In this document: in pieces, positions 6,785-13,218 of the stretch
Layout of the letters: the number at the start of each line of letters is the position of its first letter
Numbering within the stretch: position 1 is the first letter of the stretch
Source: Elusimicrobiota bacterium
GTDB lineage: Bacteria; CG03
Assembly: GCA_021161625.1 (NCBI GenBank)
Contig: JAGHAG010000004.1
Coordinates: forward strand, 1 to 17,055
Reading direction: 5' to 3'
Length of the DNA: 17,055 nt
The notes under the pieces: model-generated
Seen by the model: only the letters and a program-made list of their open reading frames with translations
Databases searched by the model: none
Told to the model about the DNA's origin: nothing
Position numbers and translations under genes: made by a program

Positions 6785-8527
6785 TTACTCTGTAAATGTC
6801 ACCCTTAAAACTTCCTCAAGAGTTGTCTCCTGGCGAAGAAGTTTTCTAAGGGCTGCTTCTCTGAGTGTTATCATTCCTTCTTCCCTTGCAACCTGTTTTA
6901 TAAGGTGTGTGGGTGCTCTTTCAAGCACAAGGTCTCTGATTTTGTCTGAAACCTCCATAACTTCAAAACAGGCTTTTCTACCCTTATAACCCGTGTTTGA
7001 ACAAAAATCACAGCCCGTTCCTCTTGCAAGGGTAATTTTTGTTTTTCCATCAACCATTTCAGGCGTCACACCAAGATGTTTTATTTTGTCATAGTCAACC
7101 TCAAATTCTTCCTTGCATTTGGGACAGATAATTCTTACAAGGCGCTGTGCAATCACCATTATAACTGTTGAGGTTGTAAGAAATGGTTCAATCCCCATGT
7201 TATTAAGTCGTGTCATCGCACCTGGAGCATCATTTGTGTGAAGCGTTGAGAAAACAAGATGACCTGTAAGAGCAGCATTGATTGCAATTTCAGCCGTCTC
7301 AGTATCGCGGATTTCACCGACCATTATGATGTCAGGGTCCTGTCTTAAAAACGAACGAAGCCCCTCTGCAAAGGTCAGACCAATTTCTGCATTTGCCTGA
7401 ACCTGATTTATACCTTCAAGAACATATTCTACAGGGTCCTCAATTGTTACAATGTTGACCTCAGGTTTGTTCAGATTTGCAAGAGTTGAATAAAGGGTTG
7501 TTGATTTACCTGAACCTGTAGGTCCTGTAACAAGAATAATTCCATAGGGAACTTCAATGTTTTTCTGATAAACTTTTAAAGTTTCTTCTTCAAATCCGAG
7601 TTGCGTTAAATCCAGTTTGAGGGACTCAGGGTCAAGAAGTCGCATCACAACTTTTTCACCAAATGCAGTGGGCAGAACCGAAACACGAAGGTCTATTTCT
7701 CTGTTCTGAACTTTTATTTTTATTCTTCCATCCTGCGGTAAACGGTGTTCTGCAATGTCAAGTTTTGCCATAATTTTAAGTCGGCTTACAAGAGCATTCT
7801 GGAGTTTTTTTGGCGGGGCTGTTACCTCATGAAGAACACCATCTATCCTGTATCTGACACGAAGAGTTTTTTCAAAGGGTTCAATGTGAATATCACTTGC
7901 CCCTGCTGAAACTGCACCACTTAAAATTAAGTTGGCAATTTTTATAACAGGAGCATCTTCCCCTTCTGCCTCAAGAGCAATTATGTCCTTTCCAGCATCC
8001 TCTTCTTTTACAACCTCAACTTCCTCATCAGCACCCTCAGGGGTTTCTATCTCCCTTAAAATGTCCTGCATTGAACCTTTTGCTCCATAATATTTATCAA
8101 TTGCATTTTTTATTTCTGCTTCGCTTGCAATTACAACCTTGATGTTTTTTCCTGTCATCATTTTAAGGTCATCAATTGCAAATACATTTGCAGGGTCGCT
8201 CATGGCAACTGTAAGCTCATTTCCGTTTAAGGCAATGGGAAGCAGTTTCTGATTCCTTACAATTGTCTCAGGAACCATTTTTATGACATTGTCAGGAATT
8301 TCTCCGTATTCATTTAAGCTTACATAGGAGACATTGCATTGCTTTCCAAGAAATGCAAGCAGAACATCCTCTGTTATGAAACCCATTGCCATTAAAATCT
8401 GTCCTAATTTTCCACCCCGTTCTTTTTGCTCCTGAAGAGCCGTCTGAAGTTGCTCTTCTGTTATAATACCCACTTCAACCAGAAGGTCACCAAGTCTTTT
8501 TTTACCTAATTTTACTTCATCAGCCAT
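6785..8527 (-). CDS. pilB: PilB, pilus extension ATPase with MshEN domain
   Basis: 580 residues. It powers pilus extension. The N-terminus carries two 24-residue MshEN motifs, 11-34 (RLG...Q) and 40-63 (KLG...Q), separated by five residues. This is the layout of the c-di-GMP-binding domain described in MshE and some PilB proteins, so c-di-GMP control of extension is a reasonable inference. The ATPase core has Walker A GPTGSGKSTT (335-344), Walker B DPDIIMVGEIRD (397-408), His box GHLVFSTLHT (422-431) and a zinc site, Cys468, Cys471, Cys506 and Cys509. A Shine-Dalgarno GGAG lies 7 nt before the ATG. It is the first gene of the pil-murG-asd-truA operon. Confidence 0.97.
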   Translation of the reverse strand: MADEVKLGKKRLGDLLVEVGIITEEQLQTALQEQKERGGKLGQILMAMGFITEDVLLAFLGKQCNVSYVSLNEYGEIPDNVIKMVPETIVRNQKLLPIALNGNELTVAMSDPANVFAIDDLKMMTGKNIKVVIASEAEIKNAIDKYYGAKGSMQDILREIETPEGADEEVEVVKEEDAGKDIIALEAEGEDAPVIKIANLILSGAVSAGASDIHIEPFEKTLRVRYRIDGVLHEVTAPPKKLQNALVSRLKIMAKLDIAEHRLPQDGRIKIKVQNREIDLRVSVLPTAFGEKVVMRLLDPESLKLDLTQLGFEEETLKVYQKNIEVPYGIILVTGPTGSGKSTTLYSTLANLNKPEVNIVTIEDPVEYVLEGINQVQANAEIGLTFAEGLRSFLRQDPDIIMVGEIRDTETAEIAINAALTGHLVFSTLHTNDAPGAMTRLNNMGIEPFLTTSTVIMVIAQRLVRIICPKCKEEFEVDYDKIKHLGVTPEMVDGKTKITLARGTGCDFCSNTGYKGRKACFEVMEVSDKIRDLVLERAPTHLIKQVAREEGMITLREAALRKLLRQETTLEEVLRVTFTE

Positions 8528-8543
8528 TTCAATTCTCCATACT

Positions 8544-8642
8544 TCAAGATAGTCAGGGGGATACGCCCCCTGAAACCCCCTTTTTCTTTATAATTTTTTA
8601 CTGACTTCATAAATCCTCATCTATTTCCCCTGACTATCTTGA
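8544..8642 (-). promoter_or_regulatory. competing-stem leader upstream of pilB
   Basis: Exact 16-bp inverted repeat: TCAAGATAGTCAGGGG at 8544-8559 and its complement at 8627-8642. Part of the same left arm also forms an exact 8-bp local hairpin (8553-8560 with 8566-8573, loop of 5). In the pilB transcript the promoter-distal arm can therefore pair either with the far upstream arm or with the adjacent one, and it ends 5 nt before the Shine-Dalgarno. A short ORF lies between. This could be a regulatory switch or a 99-bp MITE-like insertion with terminal inverted repeats. Confidence 0.5.
8588..8620 (-). CDS. possible 10-residue leader peptide
   Basis: ATG at 8618-8620, an AGGGG sequence 6 nt upstream, and a TAA at 8588-8590 encode MRIYEVSKKL. 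It lies within the inverted-repeat leader of pilB, and its Shine-Dalgarno falls in the upstream arm, so ribosomes here would block the long stem. The peptide resembles the usual first residues of translation factor IF2, so it could also be a fossil of an infB 5' end. Too short to judge from sequence alone. Confidence 0.2.
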   Translation of the reverse strand: MRIYEVSKKL

Positions 8643-8669
8643 CAAATTTATTCCTTATTTTATTAAAAA

Positions 8670-8698
8670 ATCTTACCTTATTCATCGGAAATTTTCAA
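8670..8698 (-). promoter_or_regulatory. candidate promoter of the pilB operon
   Basis: On the minus strand TTGAAA (8693-8698) and TAAGAT (8670-8675) are separated by 17 bp, five and four matches to sigma70 consensus. The predicted start near 8663 gives a leader of about 136 nt containing the whole inverted-repeat structure. The -35 box overlaps the pta stop codon. No sigma54-type site was seen. Confidence 0.4.
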
Positions 8699-8707
8699 TT
8701 TCCGATG
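8683..8707 (-). terminator. possible weak terminator hairpin at the pta stop codon
   Basis: CATCGGAAAT (8683-8692) and ATTTCCGATG (8698-8707) form a perfect 10-bp stem with a 5-nt loop that contains the pta stop codon. A T-rich stretch follows only about 13 nt later on the minus strand, so termination is uncertain. The hairpin overlaps the -35 box proposed for pilB. Confidence 0.3.
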
Positions 8708-9627
8708 CATTGAATTGCGGTTATCTGTGCTACATATATTATATCATTTTTTGAGCAACCACGGGAGAGGTCATTGCCAGGTTTTTTCAATCCCTGTAAA
8801 ATCGGACCTATTGCAGTTGCACCTGCCAGACGCTCAACAAGTTTGTAGCCAATGTTTCCGCTGTTAAGGTCAGGAAATATAAGGACATTTGCATCTCCCT
8901 TCCATTTTCCCCCTGTTTTCTTAAAAGCAATCTCTGGCACAATGGCAGCATCTAACTGAATTTCACCAAAAAATTCAAAGTCAACTTTTTTTTCTTTTAG
9001 AATTTCAACTGCTCTGTGCACTTTTTCAACCTCTTTCCCCTTTGCGCTTCCAGAAGTGGAATAGGATAAAAGAGCGACTTTTGGTTTCTCCTTTAAAAAA
9101 TTTCGTGCAGCACGGGCAGATGCTATTGCAATTTCTGCGAGTTGCTGGGATGAGGGGTTCGGGATAATCGCACAATCAGAAAAGATAAACTTTCTCTCCT
9201 TTAAAATCATTATAAAAAAACTTGATAAAACAGAAATGCCATCTTTAAGACCAATGCATCTTAGAAGAGCGCGCACAGTTTCTGCAGTTGAATTTGCTGC
9301 CCCTCCCACAAAACCATCCACATAACCATCCTCAAGTTTCATTGCTGAATAGTAAAGGGGATTTTTTAAAATTTCTTCTGCTTCTTCAATATTATTTATT
9401 CGCTTTTTCATCTTCTCAAAAAATTTATTCAAAAGGGTCTTAAAATTGCTGTCTGTTTCTGGATGTACGCACTCAATTCCATCAATTCCTTCTTTTCTTA
9501 CAAGCACAGGCTCTATAATTCCCTTGTTTTTGAGTTCCTCTGCTGCTTCAATTATCCGGTTGTCATCCCCTTCAGGAAAGATAATCCTTTTTTTTGCCTT
9601 TTTTAAATTTTCAAAAATATCTAACAT
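8695..9627 (-). CDS. pta: phosphate acetyltransferase
   Basis: 310 residues from the ATG at 9625-9627. It interconverts acetyl-CoA and acetyl phosphate. Family landmarks: N-terminal IIFPEGDDNRIIEAA, DGFVGGAANSTAETVRALL, the NPSSQQLAEIAIASA block, LLSYSTSGSAKG and the C-terminal PGNDLSRGCSKNDI. The length is that of the short single-domain Pta lacking the extra N-terminal domains of the E. coli enzyme. A TTG two codons upstream (9631-9633) could also start it; neither start has a well-spaced Shine-Dalgarno. It begins 14 nt after the thrS stop, so the two are probably one transcript. No ackA lies nearby. Phosphate butyryltransferase is a related family but the motifs favour Pta. Confidence 0.9.
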   Translation of the reverse strand: MLDIFENLKKAKKRIIFPEGDDNRIIEAAEELKNKGIIEPVLVRKEGIDGIECVHPETDSNFKTLLNKFFEKMKKRINNIEEAEEILKNPLYYSAMKLEDGYVDGFVGGAANSTAETVRALLRCIGLKDGISVLSSFFIMILKERKFIFSDCAIIPNPSSQQLAEIAIASARAARNFLKEKPKVALLSYSTSGSAKGKEVEKVHRAVEILKEKKVDFEFFGEIQLDAAIVPEIAFKKTGGKWKGDANVLIFPDLNSGNIGYKLVERLAGATAIGPILQGLKKPGNDLSRGCSKNDIIYVAQITAIQCIGN

Positions 9628-9641
9628 TTCCAATTATTATT

Positions 9642-11399
9642 CTACTTCAAAATCCGCAATTTGTCAAGGTTTTCCAGTGTTTTCATCTTTTTTTCCTGTG
9701 CCATTAAAAAAGCAGAGGCAAGTTCCTCAGCTTTGAATTTACCTATATTTTTTTTCTTATCACGCAGCATAACAGTTTTTTCTTTCACTTCATTTTTTCC
9801 GATTATGGCAAGATATGGTATGTGTTTGAGTATATTTTCCCTTATTTTTTTGTTTAAACTTGTGTTTGTAAAATCCTTTTCAACCCTTACGCCTTTTTCA
9901 AAGAGCAATTTATAGACATTTTCTGCAAATGGCACACAATCATCTGTAATTGAAAGCACTGCAATCTGTTTTGGAGAAAGCCAGAGAGGAAAATTTGCAG
10001 AATAGTGTTCTGTGAGCATGCCAATAAATCTTTCAAGAGAACCAAAAATAGCCCTGTGAATCATATAGGGGGTTTTCTTTTTTCCATTTGAGTCAATGTA
10101 GAAAATTGAAAATCTGTGAGGAAGATTAAAGTCAAATTGAATTGTTGAACACTGCCAGAACCTGCCAATAGCATCTTTTATTTTTACATCTATTTTTGGC
10201 CCATAAAAAGCACCACCGCCTTCGTCTATTTCAAATTCAACACCTTTTTTCATTACTGCTTTTTTCAGAGATTCTTCTGCCAATTCCCAGGATTTTTCAT
10301 CACCAACGAATTTTTCAGGTTTTGTTGCAATGTATATTTTGAAATCCTCAAATCCAAAGGTCTTAAGAATTTCCATGGTAAAATTAAAAACATTTATTAT
10401 TTCATCTTCAATCTGCTCATCTGAAATAAAAATATGAGCATCATCAATTGTAAATCCACGCACTCTTAACAGTCCATGAAGAACTCCGCTTTTTTCAAAC
10501 CTATAAACAGTTCCAAGTTCAGCAAATCTCAGGGGCAAATCCCTGTAAGAGTGAAGTTCTGATGCATAAAGCATTATGTGCCCCGGACAGTTCATTGGCT
10601 TTACCCTGTAGGGTTTTCCCTCAATGTCCATGGATGAATACATGAGTTCTGCGTAATTCTGAAGATGACCTGAAATTTTATAGATTTCCTCACTTGCAAT
10701 GTGTGGAGTTCTTACAAGTTTATATCCATTTTTTAAGTGCTGCTCTTTCCAGAATTCCTCTATAATGTTAAAGAGAGTTGCTCCATCAGGCTTCCAGAGA
10801 ACAAGACCTGCACCAATTTCAGGGAAAATTGCAAAAAGGTGTTTACCTGTTTTTCTGTGGTCTCTTTTTTTTGCCTCTTCAAGAAAGTTAAGGTATTTTT
10901 TTAGTTCCTCTTTTGTGTCAAAAGCAGTTCCATAAATTCGCGTAAGCATTTTATTTTTTTCATTTCCTTTCCAGTAGGCACCTGCAATGTCAAGCAGTTT
11001 AAAGTGTTTGAGATGGGAGGTTCTTTCAATATGAGGTCCCCTGCAAAGGTCAATAAATTCTCCATCTTTGTAGAGGGATACCTCTTCATCAGGAATTTCT
11101 TCAAGAAGCTCAACCTTGTATATCTGCCCCTTTTCTCTAAAAAATTTTATGGCTTCGTCTTTTTTCATTATAATCTTTTCAAAGGGGTGGTCCTCCTTGA
11201 TGATATTTTCCATTTCCTTTGAAATTTGCTCAAGTTCTTCAATGGTAACTGGACGGGGCAGGTCAAAATCATAATAAAATCCATCTTCAATGGCAGGACC
11301 AATTCCATATAAAACATTTTTGTAAATTCTTCCGACTGCCTGTGCCATTATGTGTGAGGCAGAGTGCCTCAGAATTTCAAGAGGATATTTTTTTTCCAT
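9642..11399 (-). CDS. thrS: threonyl-tRNA synthetase lacking the TGS domain
   Basis: 585 residues from the ATG at 11397-11399. It charges tRNA-Thr and edits mischarged Ser. The protein opens directly with the editing domain: HSASH (His12, His16) and CRGPH (Cys119, His123) form the hydrolytic site. The class II core follows with Zn ligands Cys271, His322 and His448, motif 2 around TVYRFEKSGVLHG and motif 3 around SLERFIG, then an anticodon-binding domain. The roughly 60-residue N-terminal TGS domain of E. coli ThrS is absent. The frame stays open for 18 more codons upstream, but these overlap tRNA-Val, so the ATG is preferred. Only 12 nt separate the tRNA 3' end from the ATG, with no clear Shine-Dalgarno. 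Confidence 0.94.
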   Translation of the reverse strand: MEKKYPLEILRHSASHIMAQAVGRIYKNVLYGIGPAIEDGFYYDFDLPRPVTIEELEQISKEMENIIKEDHPFEKIIMKKDEAIKFFREKGQIYKVELLEEIPDEEVSLYKDGEFIDLCRGPHIERTSHLKHFKLLDIAGAYWKGNEKNKMLTRIYGTAFDTKEELKKYLNFLEEAKKRDHRKTGKHLFAIFPEIGAGLVLWKPDGATLFNIIEEFWKEQHLKNGYKLVRTPHIASEEIYKISGHLQNYAELMYSSMDIEGKPYRVKPMNCPGHIMLYASELHSYRDLPLRFAELGTVYRFEKSGVLHGLLRVRGFTIDDAHIFISDEQIEDEIINVFNFTMEILKTFGFEDFKIYIATKPEKFVGDEKSWELAEESLKKAVMKKGVEFEIDEGGGAFYGPKIDVKIKDAIGRFWQCSTIQFDFNLPHRFSIFYIDSNGKKKTPYMIHRAIFGSLERFIGMLTEHYSANFPLWLSPKQIAVLSITDDCVPFAENVYKLLFEKGVRVEKDFTNTSLNKKIRENILKHIPYLAIIGKNEVKEKTVMLRDKKKNIGKFKAEELASAFLMAQEKKMKTLENLDKLRILK

Positions 11400-11411
11400 T
11401 TTTTCTACTTT

Positions 11412-11485
11412 TGGGCGGTAGAGGACTCGAACCTCTGACCTCAACGATGTCAACGTTGCGCTCTAACCAGCTGAGCTAACCGCCC
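11412..11485 (-). tRNA. tRNA-Val (anticodon GAC)
   Basis: 74 nt. Acceptor stem GGGCGGT/ACCGCCC (7 bp), D-arm GCTC...GAGC, anticodon stem CAACG/CGTTG around TTGACAT (anticodon GAC), T-arm AGAGG/CCTCT with TTCGAGT, discriminator A. CCA is not encoded. It lies 12 nt upstream of the thrS start and 8 nt downstream of its -10 box, so transcription would begin almost at the mature 5' end. Confidence 0.97.
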
Positions 11486-11493
11486 AAGCATCT

Positions 11494-11521
11494 ATTTTAC
11501 CAATAACTTCTTTATATTCAA
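11494..11521 (-). promoter_or_regulatory. promoter of tRNA-Val and probably thrS-pta
   Basis: TTGAAT (11516-11521) and TAAAAT (11494-11499) with a 16-bp spacer. The same boxes with the same spacer and the same 8-nt distance to the tRNA recur upstream of the tRNA-Val remnant (11600-11627). This conservation within a diverged duplication supports it. No other promoter room exists before thrS. Confidence 0.6.
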
Positions 11522-11547
11522 AGCCTATTATACAATCTTACCTTACT

Positions 11548-11591
11548 GGGCGGTGGGAGGGTTGTAGTCTAACCAGCTGAGCTAACCGCCC
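11548..11591 (-). pseudogene. collapsed tRNA-Val remnant (44 nt)
   Basis: The first 24 nt match the intact tRNA-Val exactly (acceptor 5' strand and most of the D-arm). The 7-nt acceptor 3' strand ACCGCCC is also exact, but the anticodon arm, variable loop and T-arm are reduced to a short CTACAACCCTCCC stretch. The acceptor stem still pairs fully. Upstream flanks match those of intact tRNA-Val, so this is a tandem duplicate that suffered an internal deletion. It cannot act as a normal tRNA. Confidence 0.75.
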
Positions 11592-11599
11592 AATTATTT

Positions 11600-11627
11600 A
11601 TTTTAACAATGATTCTTTGATATTCAA
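11600..11627 (-). promoter_or_regulatory. promoter upstream of the tRNA-Val remnant
   Basis: TTGAAT (11622-11627) and TAAAAT (11600-11605), 16-bp spacer, 8 nt before the remnant's first base. It is a diverged copy of the promoter at 11494-11521 with hexamers and spacing kept. It may still fire and read into the intact tRNA-Val. Confidence 0.5.
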
Positions 11628-11662
11628 AGCCTATAATTCGTTAGGCGTGGGGCGGATTCGTC

Positions 11663-11760
11663 CCGCACAATAATCCTAAAGGCGCGGAGAGGATTCGAAC
11701 CTCCGAATAGCGGTTTTGCAGACCGCCGCCTTACCACTTGGCTACCGCGCCATTGTGCGG
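11663..11760 (-). repeat. 9-bp inverted repeat enclosing tRNA-Cys
   Basis: CCGCACAAT at 11663-11671 and its exact complement at 11752-11760. The second arm directly abuts the 5' end of intact tRNA-Cys; the first lies 8 nt from its discriminator base. Together with the outer acceptor stem of the split tRNA it could fold the precursor into a stalk carrying the intact tRNA at its tip. Confidence 0.7.
11680..11751 (-). tRNA. tRNA-Cys (anticodon GCA)
   Basis: 72 nt. Acceptor GGCGCGG/CCGCGCC, D-arm GCC...GGC, anticodon stem GCGGT/ACCGC around CTGCAAA (anticodon GCA), T-arm GGAGG/CCTCT with TTCGAAT, discriminator T (usually U73 in tRNA-Cys). CCA is not encoded. It lies between the two halves of a second tRNA-Cys and has no promoter of its own, so it must be cut from a longer precursor. 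Confidence 0.96.
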
Positions 11761-11814
11761 AATTGCAGACTCCTCCCTTAGCCACTTGGGTACCACGCCG
11801 CCATTTAAGATATT

Positions 11815-11843
11815 CTTTTACAAAATAACAGCGCCTGTGTCAA
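11815..11843 (-). promoter_or_regulatory. candidate promoter of the tRNA-Cys locus
   Basis: Perfect -35 TTGACA at 11838-11843, overlapping the hisF stop codon, and TAAAAG at 11815-11820 (four of six), spacer 17 bp. The first base of the split tRNA-Cys is 15 nt after the -10 box. It would transcribe the whole nested structure. Confidence 0.5.
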
Positions 11844-12598
11844 TTTCTTACAGGGATACCCTTTTTCTGAAGATACTCCTTTACCTTTTTTATTGAATAG
11901 ATTCCATAATGAAAAATTGAAGCAGCAAGTGCGGCATCTGCTTTTCCTTTTTTAAAAACATCGTATATGTGTGAAATTTTCCCTGCGCCACCTGATGCAA
12001 TAACAGGAATTTTTACAAGAGTTGAAATTGCTTTTGTGAGTTCAATATCATATCCATTTTTTGTCCCGTCTTTGTCCATGCTTGTAAGAAGAATTTCTCC
12101 TGCTCCGAGTTTTTCAACCGTTTTTGCCCACCTGATTGCATCAATCCCCGTGGACTTTCTGCCCCCATATGTGTAAACTTCCCATTTTTTCTTTCCTGTC
12201 TTTTTTGCATCTATGGCAACAACAATACATTGAGTTCCAAATTTCCTTGATGCTTCTTTTACAAATGAAGGGTTTTCAACCGCCGCAGTATTTATGGACA
12301 CTTTGTCCGCACCAGCATTGAGAAGTTCTCTTATATCTGATAATTTTCTTATCCCTCCGCCAACAGTAAGGGGAATAAAGACATTTCTTGCGGTTCTTCT
12401 CACCACATCAATCATTGTCTTTCTTTTTTCGAAGGAAGCGGTTATATCTAAAAACACAATTTCATCTGCCCCTTCTTCTGAATAAATACGAGCACTTTCA
12501 GCAGGGTCTCCTGCATCCTTGAGATTTAAAAAGTTTATTCCTTTTACAACTCTTCCTTCTTTCACATCAAGACACGGAATAATTCTTTTTACAAGCAT
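11840..12598 (-). CDS. hisF: HisF, cyclase subunit of imidazole glycerol phosphate synthase
   Basis: 252 residues, standard HisF length. With ammonia from HisH it converts PRFAR to imidazole glycerol phosphate and AICAR in histidine biosynthesis. A (beta-alpha)8 barrel with the catalytic aspartates Asp11 (IPCLDVKEGRVVKG) and Asp130 (VVAIDAK), the phosphate-binding VGGGIR (79-84) and a second phosphate loop ASGGAG near 220. Its ATG overlaps the end of hisH by 10 nt, so the two subunits are translationally coupled. No other his genes are in the window. Confidence 0.97.
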   Translation of the reverse strand: MLVKRIIPCLDVKEGRVVKGINFLNLKDAGDPAESARIYSEEGADEIVFLDITASFEKRKTMIDVVRRTARNVFIPLTVGGGIRKLSDIRELLNAGADKVSINTAAVENPSFVKEASRKFGTQCIVVAIDAKKTGKKKWEVYTYGGRKSTGIDAIRWAKTVEKLGAGEILLTSMDKDGTKNGYDIELTKAISTLVKIPVIASGGAGKISHIYDVFKKGKADAALAASIFHYGIYSIKKVKEYLQKKGIPVRN

Positions 12599-13218
12599 TT
12601 TTTTATAAAATTCCTTAAAATTTTAAGACCATTTTTACCGCTTTTTTCAGGATGGAATTGAACACCCCAGATATTCTGTTTTGAAATTGCAGAGCAAAAA
12701 TTTATCCCGTAGTTTGTCATTCCAGCAACGACATTTTTTTCAGAAGGTTTTGCATAATAGGAGTGGACAAAATAAAAAAAAGCATTGTCAGATATGCCAT
12801 CAAACATTGGCATTTTTAATTTTTCATTTGTCATTTTTAATTTTACCGTATTCCATCCCATATGCGGGATTTTCAGGTTTACCTTAAACTTTTTTACACC
12901 ACCTTTTAAAATATCAAGACCCTTAACCCTGCCGTGTTCTTCGCTGTATGAGAAAAGAAGTTGAAAACCAAGACAGATGCCCAGAAAGGGTTTGCCTTTG
13001 AAAATCTGGGATTTTATTTCTTTTATAAGTTTGCGTTTTTCAAGATTTTTCATGCCATCCTTAAAAGCCCCGACTCCTGGAAGGATAATTCCAGCAGAAT
13101 TTTTAAGATGTAATGGTTTTGTTGCAATTATGGGCTTTGCTCCACAAATTTTAAGGGCATTTTCAACGCTTTTTATATTTCCTGCCCTGTAATCAATTAT
13201 TGCAATCAGTTTTGACAT
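12589..13218 (-). CDS. hisH: HisH, glutaminase subunit of imidazole glycerol phosphate synthase
   Basis: 209 residues from the ATG at 13216-13218. A class I glutamine amidotransferase that supplies ammonia to HisF. The catalytic triad is visible: Cys82 in GICLGFQ, His189 and Glu191 in QFHPEKSG. The ATG is preferred to an in-frame GTG at 13231-13233 because AGGTGG lies about 11 nt before the ATG and an alignable N-terminus (LIAIIDYRAGN) follows. Residues about 125-136 (VKLKMTNEKLKM), after the conserved PHMGWN, look like an insertion of roughly five to six residues against typical HisH. Its DNA matches an intergenic repeat word of this genome. The gene overlaps the acyltransferase upstream by 13 nt and hisF by 10 nt. 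Confidence 0.95.
   Translation of the reverse strand: MSKLIAIIDYRAGNIKSVENALKICGAKPIIATKPLHLKNSAGIILPGVGAFKDGMKNLEKRKLIKEIKSQIFKGKPFLGICLGFQLLFSYSEEHGRVKGLDILKGGVKKFKVNLKIPHMGWNTVKLKMTNEKLKMPMFDGISDNAFFYFVHSYYAKPSEKNVVAGMTNYGINFCSAISKQNIWGVQFHPEKSGKNGLKILRNFIKKCL
12811..12845 (-). repeat. intergenic-type repeat inside hisH
   Basis: Read on the minus strand, AAATTAAAAATG words are repeated with ACAAATGA between them. The 20-nt word at 12824-12843 is identical to 14243-14262 in the intergenic tract beside tRNA-Ser, in opposite orientation. In hisH it is in frame, encoding KLKMTNEKLKM. Confidence 0.65.

Larger units (their letters stand above)
11643..11799 (-). pseudogene. second tRNA-Cys, split by a nested tRNA-Cys
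   Basis: The 5' half begins at 11799 (acceptor strand GGCGTGG, D-arm CCC...GGG, then GGAG TCTGCAA-like anticodon sequence). The 3' half (T-arm with loop GACGAAT, acceptor strand CCACGCC, discriminator T) ends at 11643. Between the halves sits a complete tRNA-Cys. The acceptor and D-stem differ from the intact copy by paired, compensating changes, so this was once a separate functional tRNA. The anticodon stem is incomplete. Whether the halves are still used is unknown. Confidence 0.65.

Noticed and set aside
8683..8707. Strong intrinsic terminator after pta
   Set aside because: The stem is perfect but a U-tract does not follow directly; kept only as a weak terminator call.
11400..11453. N-terminal extension of thrS by 18 codons
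   Set aside because: The extension is translated from tRNA-Val sequence, and the ATG at 11399 directly precedes the conserved editing domain.
11486..11640. T-box leader upstream of thrS
   Set aside because: No T-box sequence or specifier stem is visible; the region is tRNA-Val, its promoter and a tRNA remnant.
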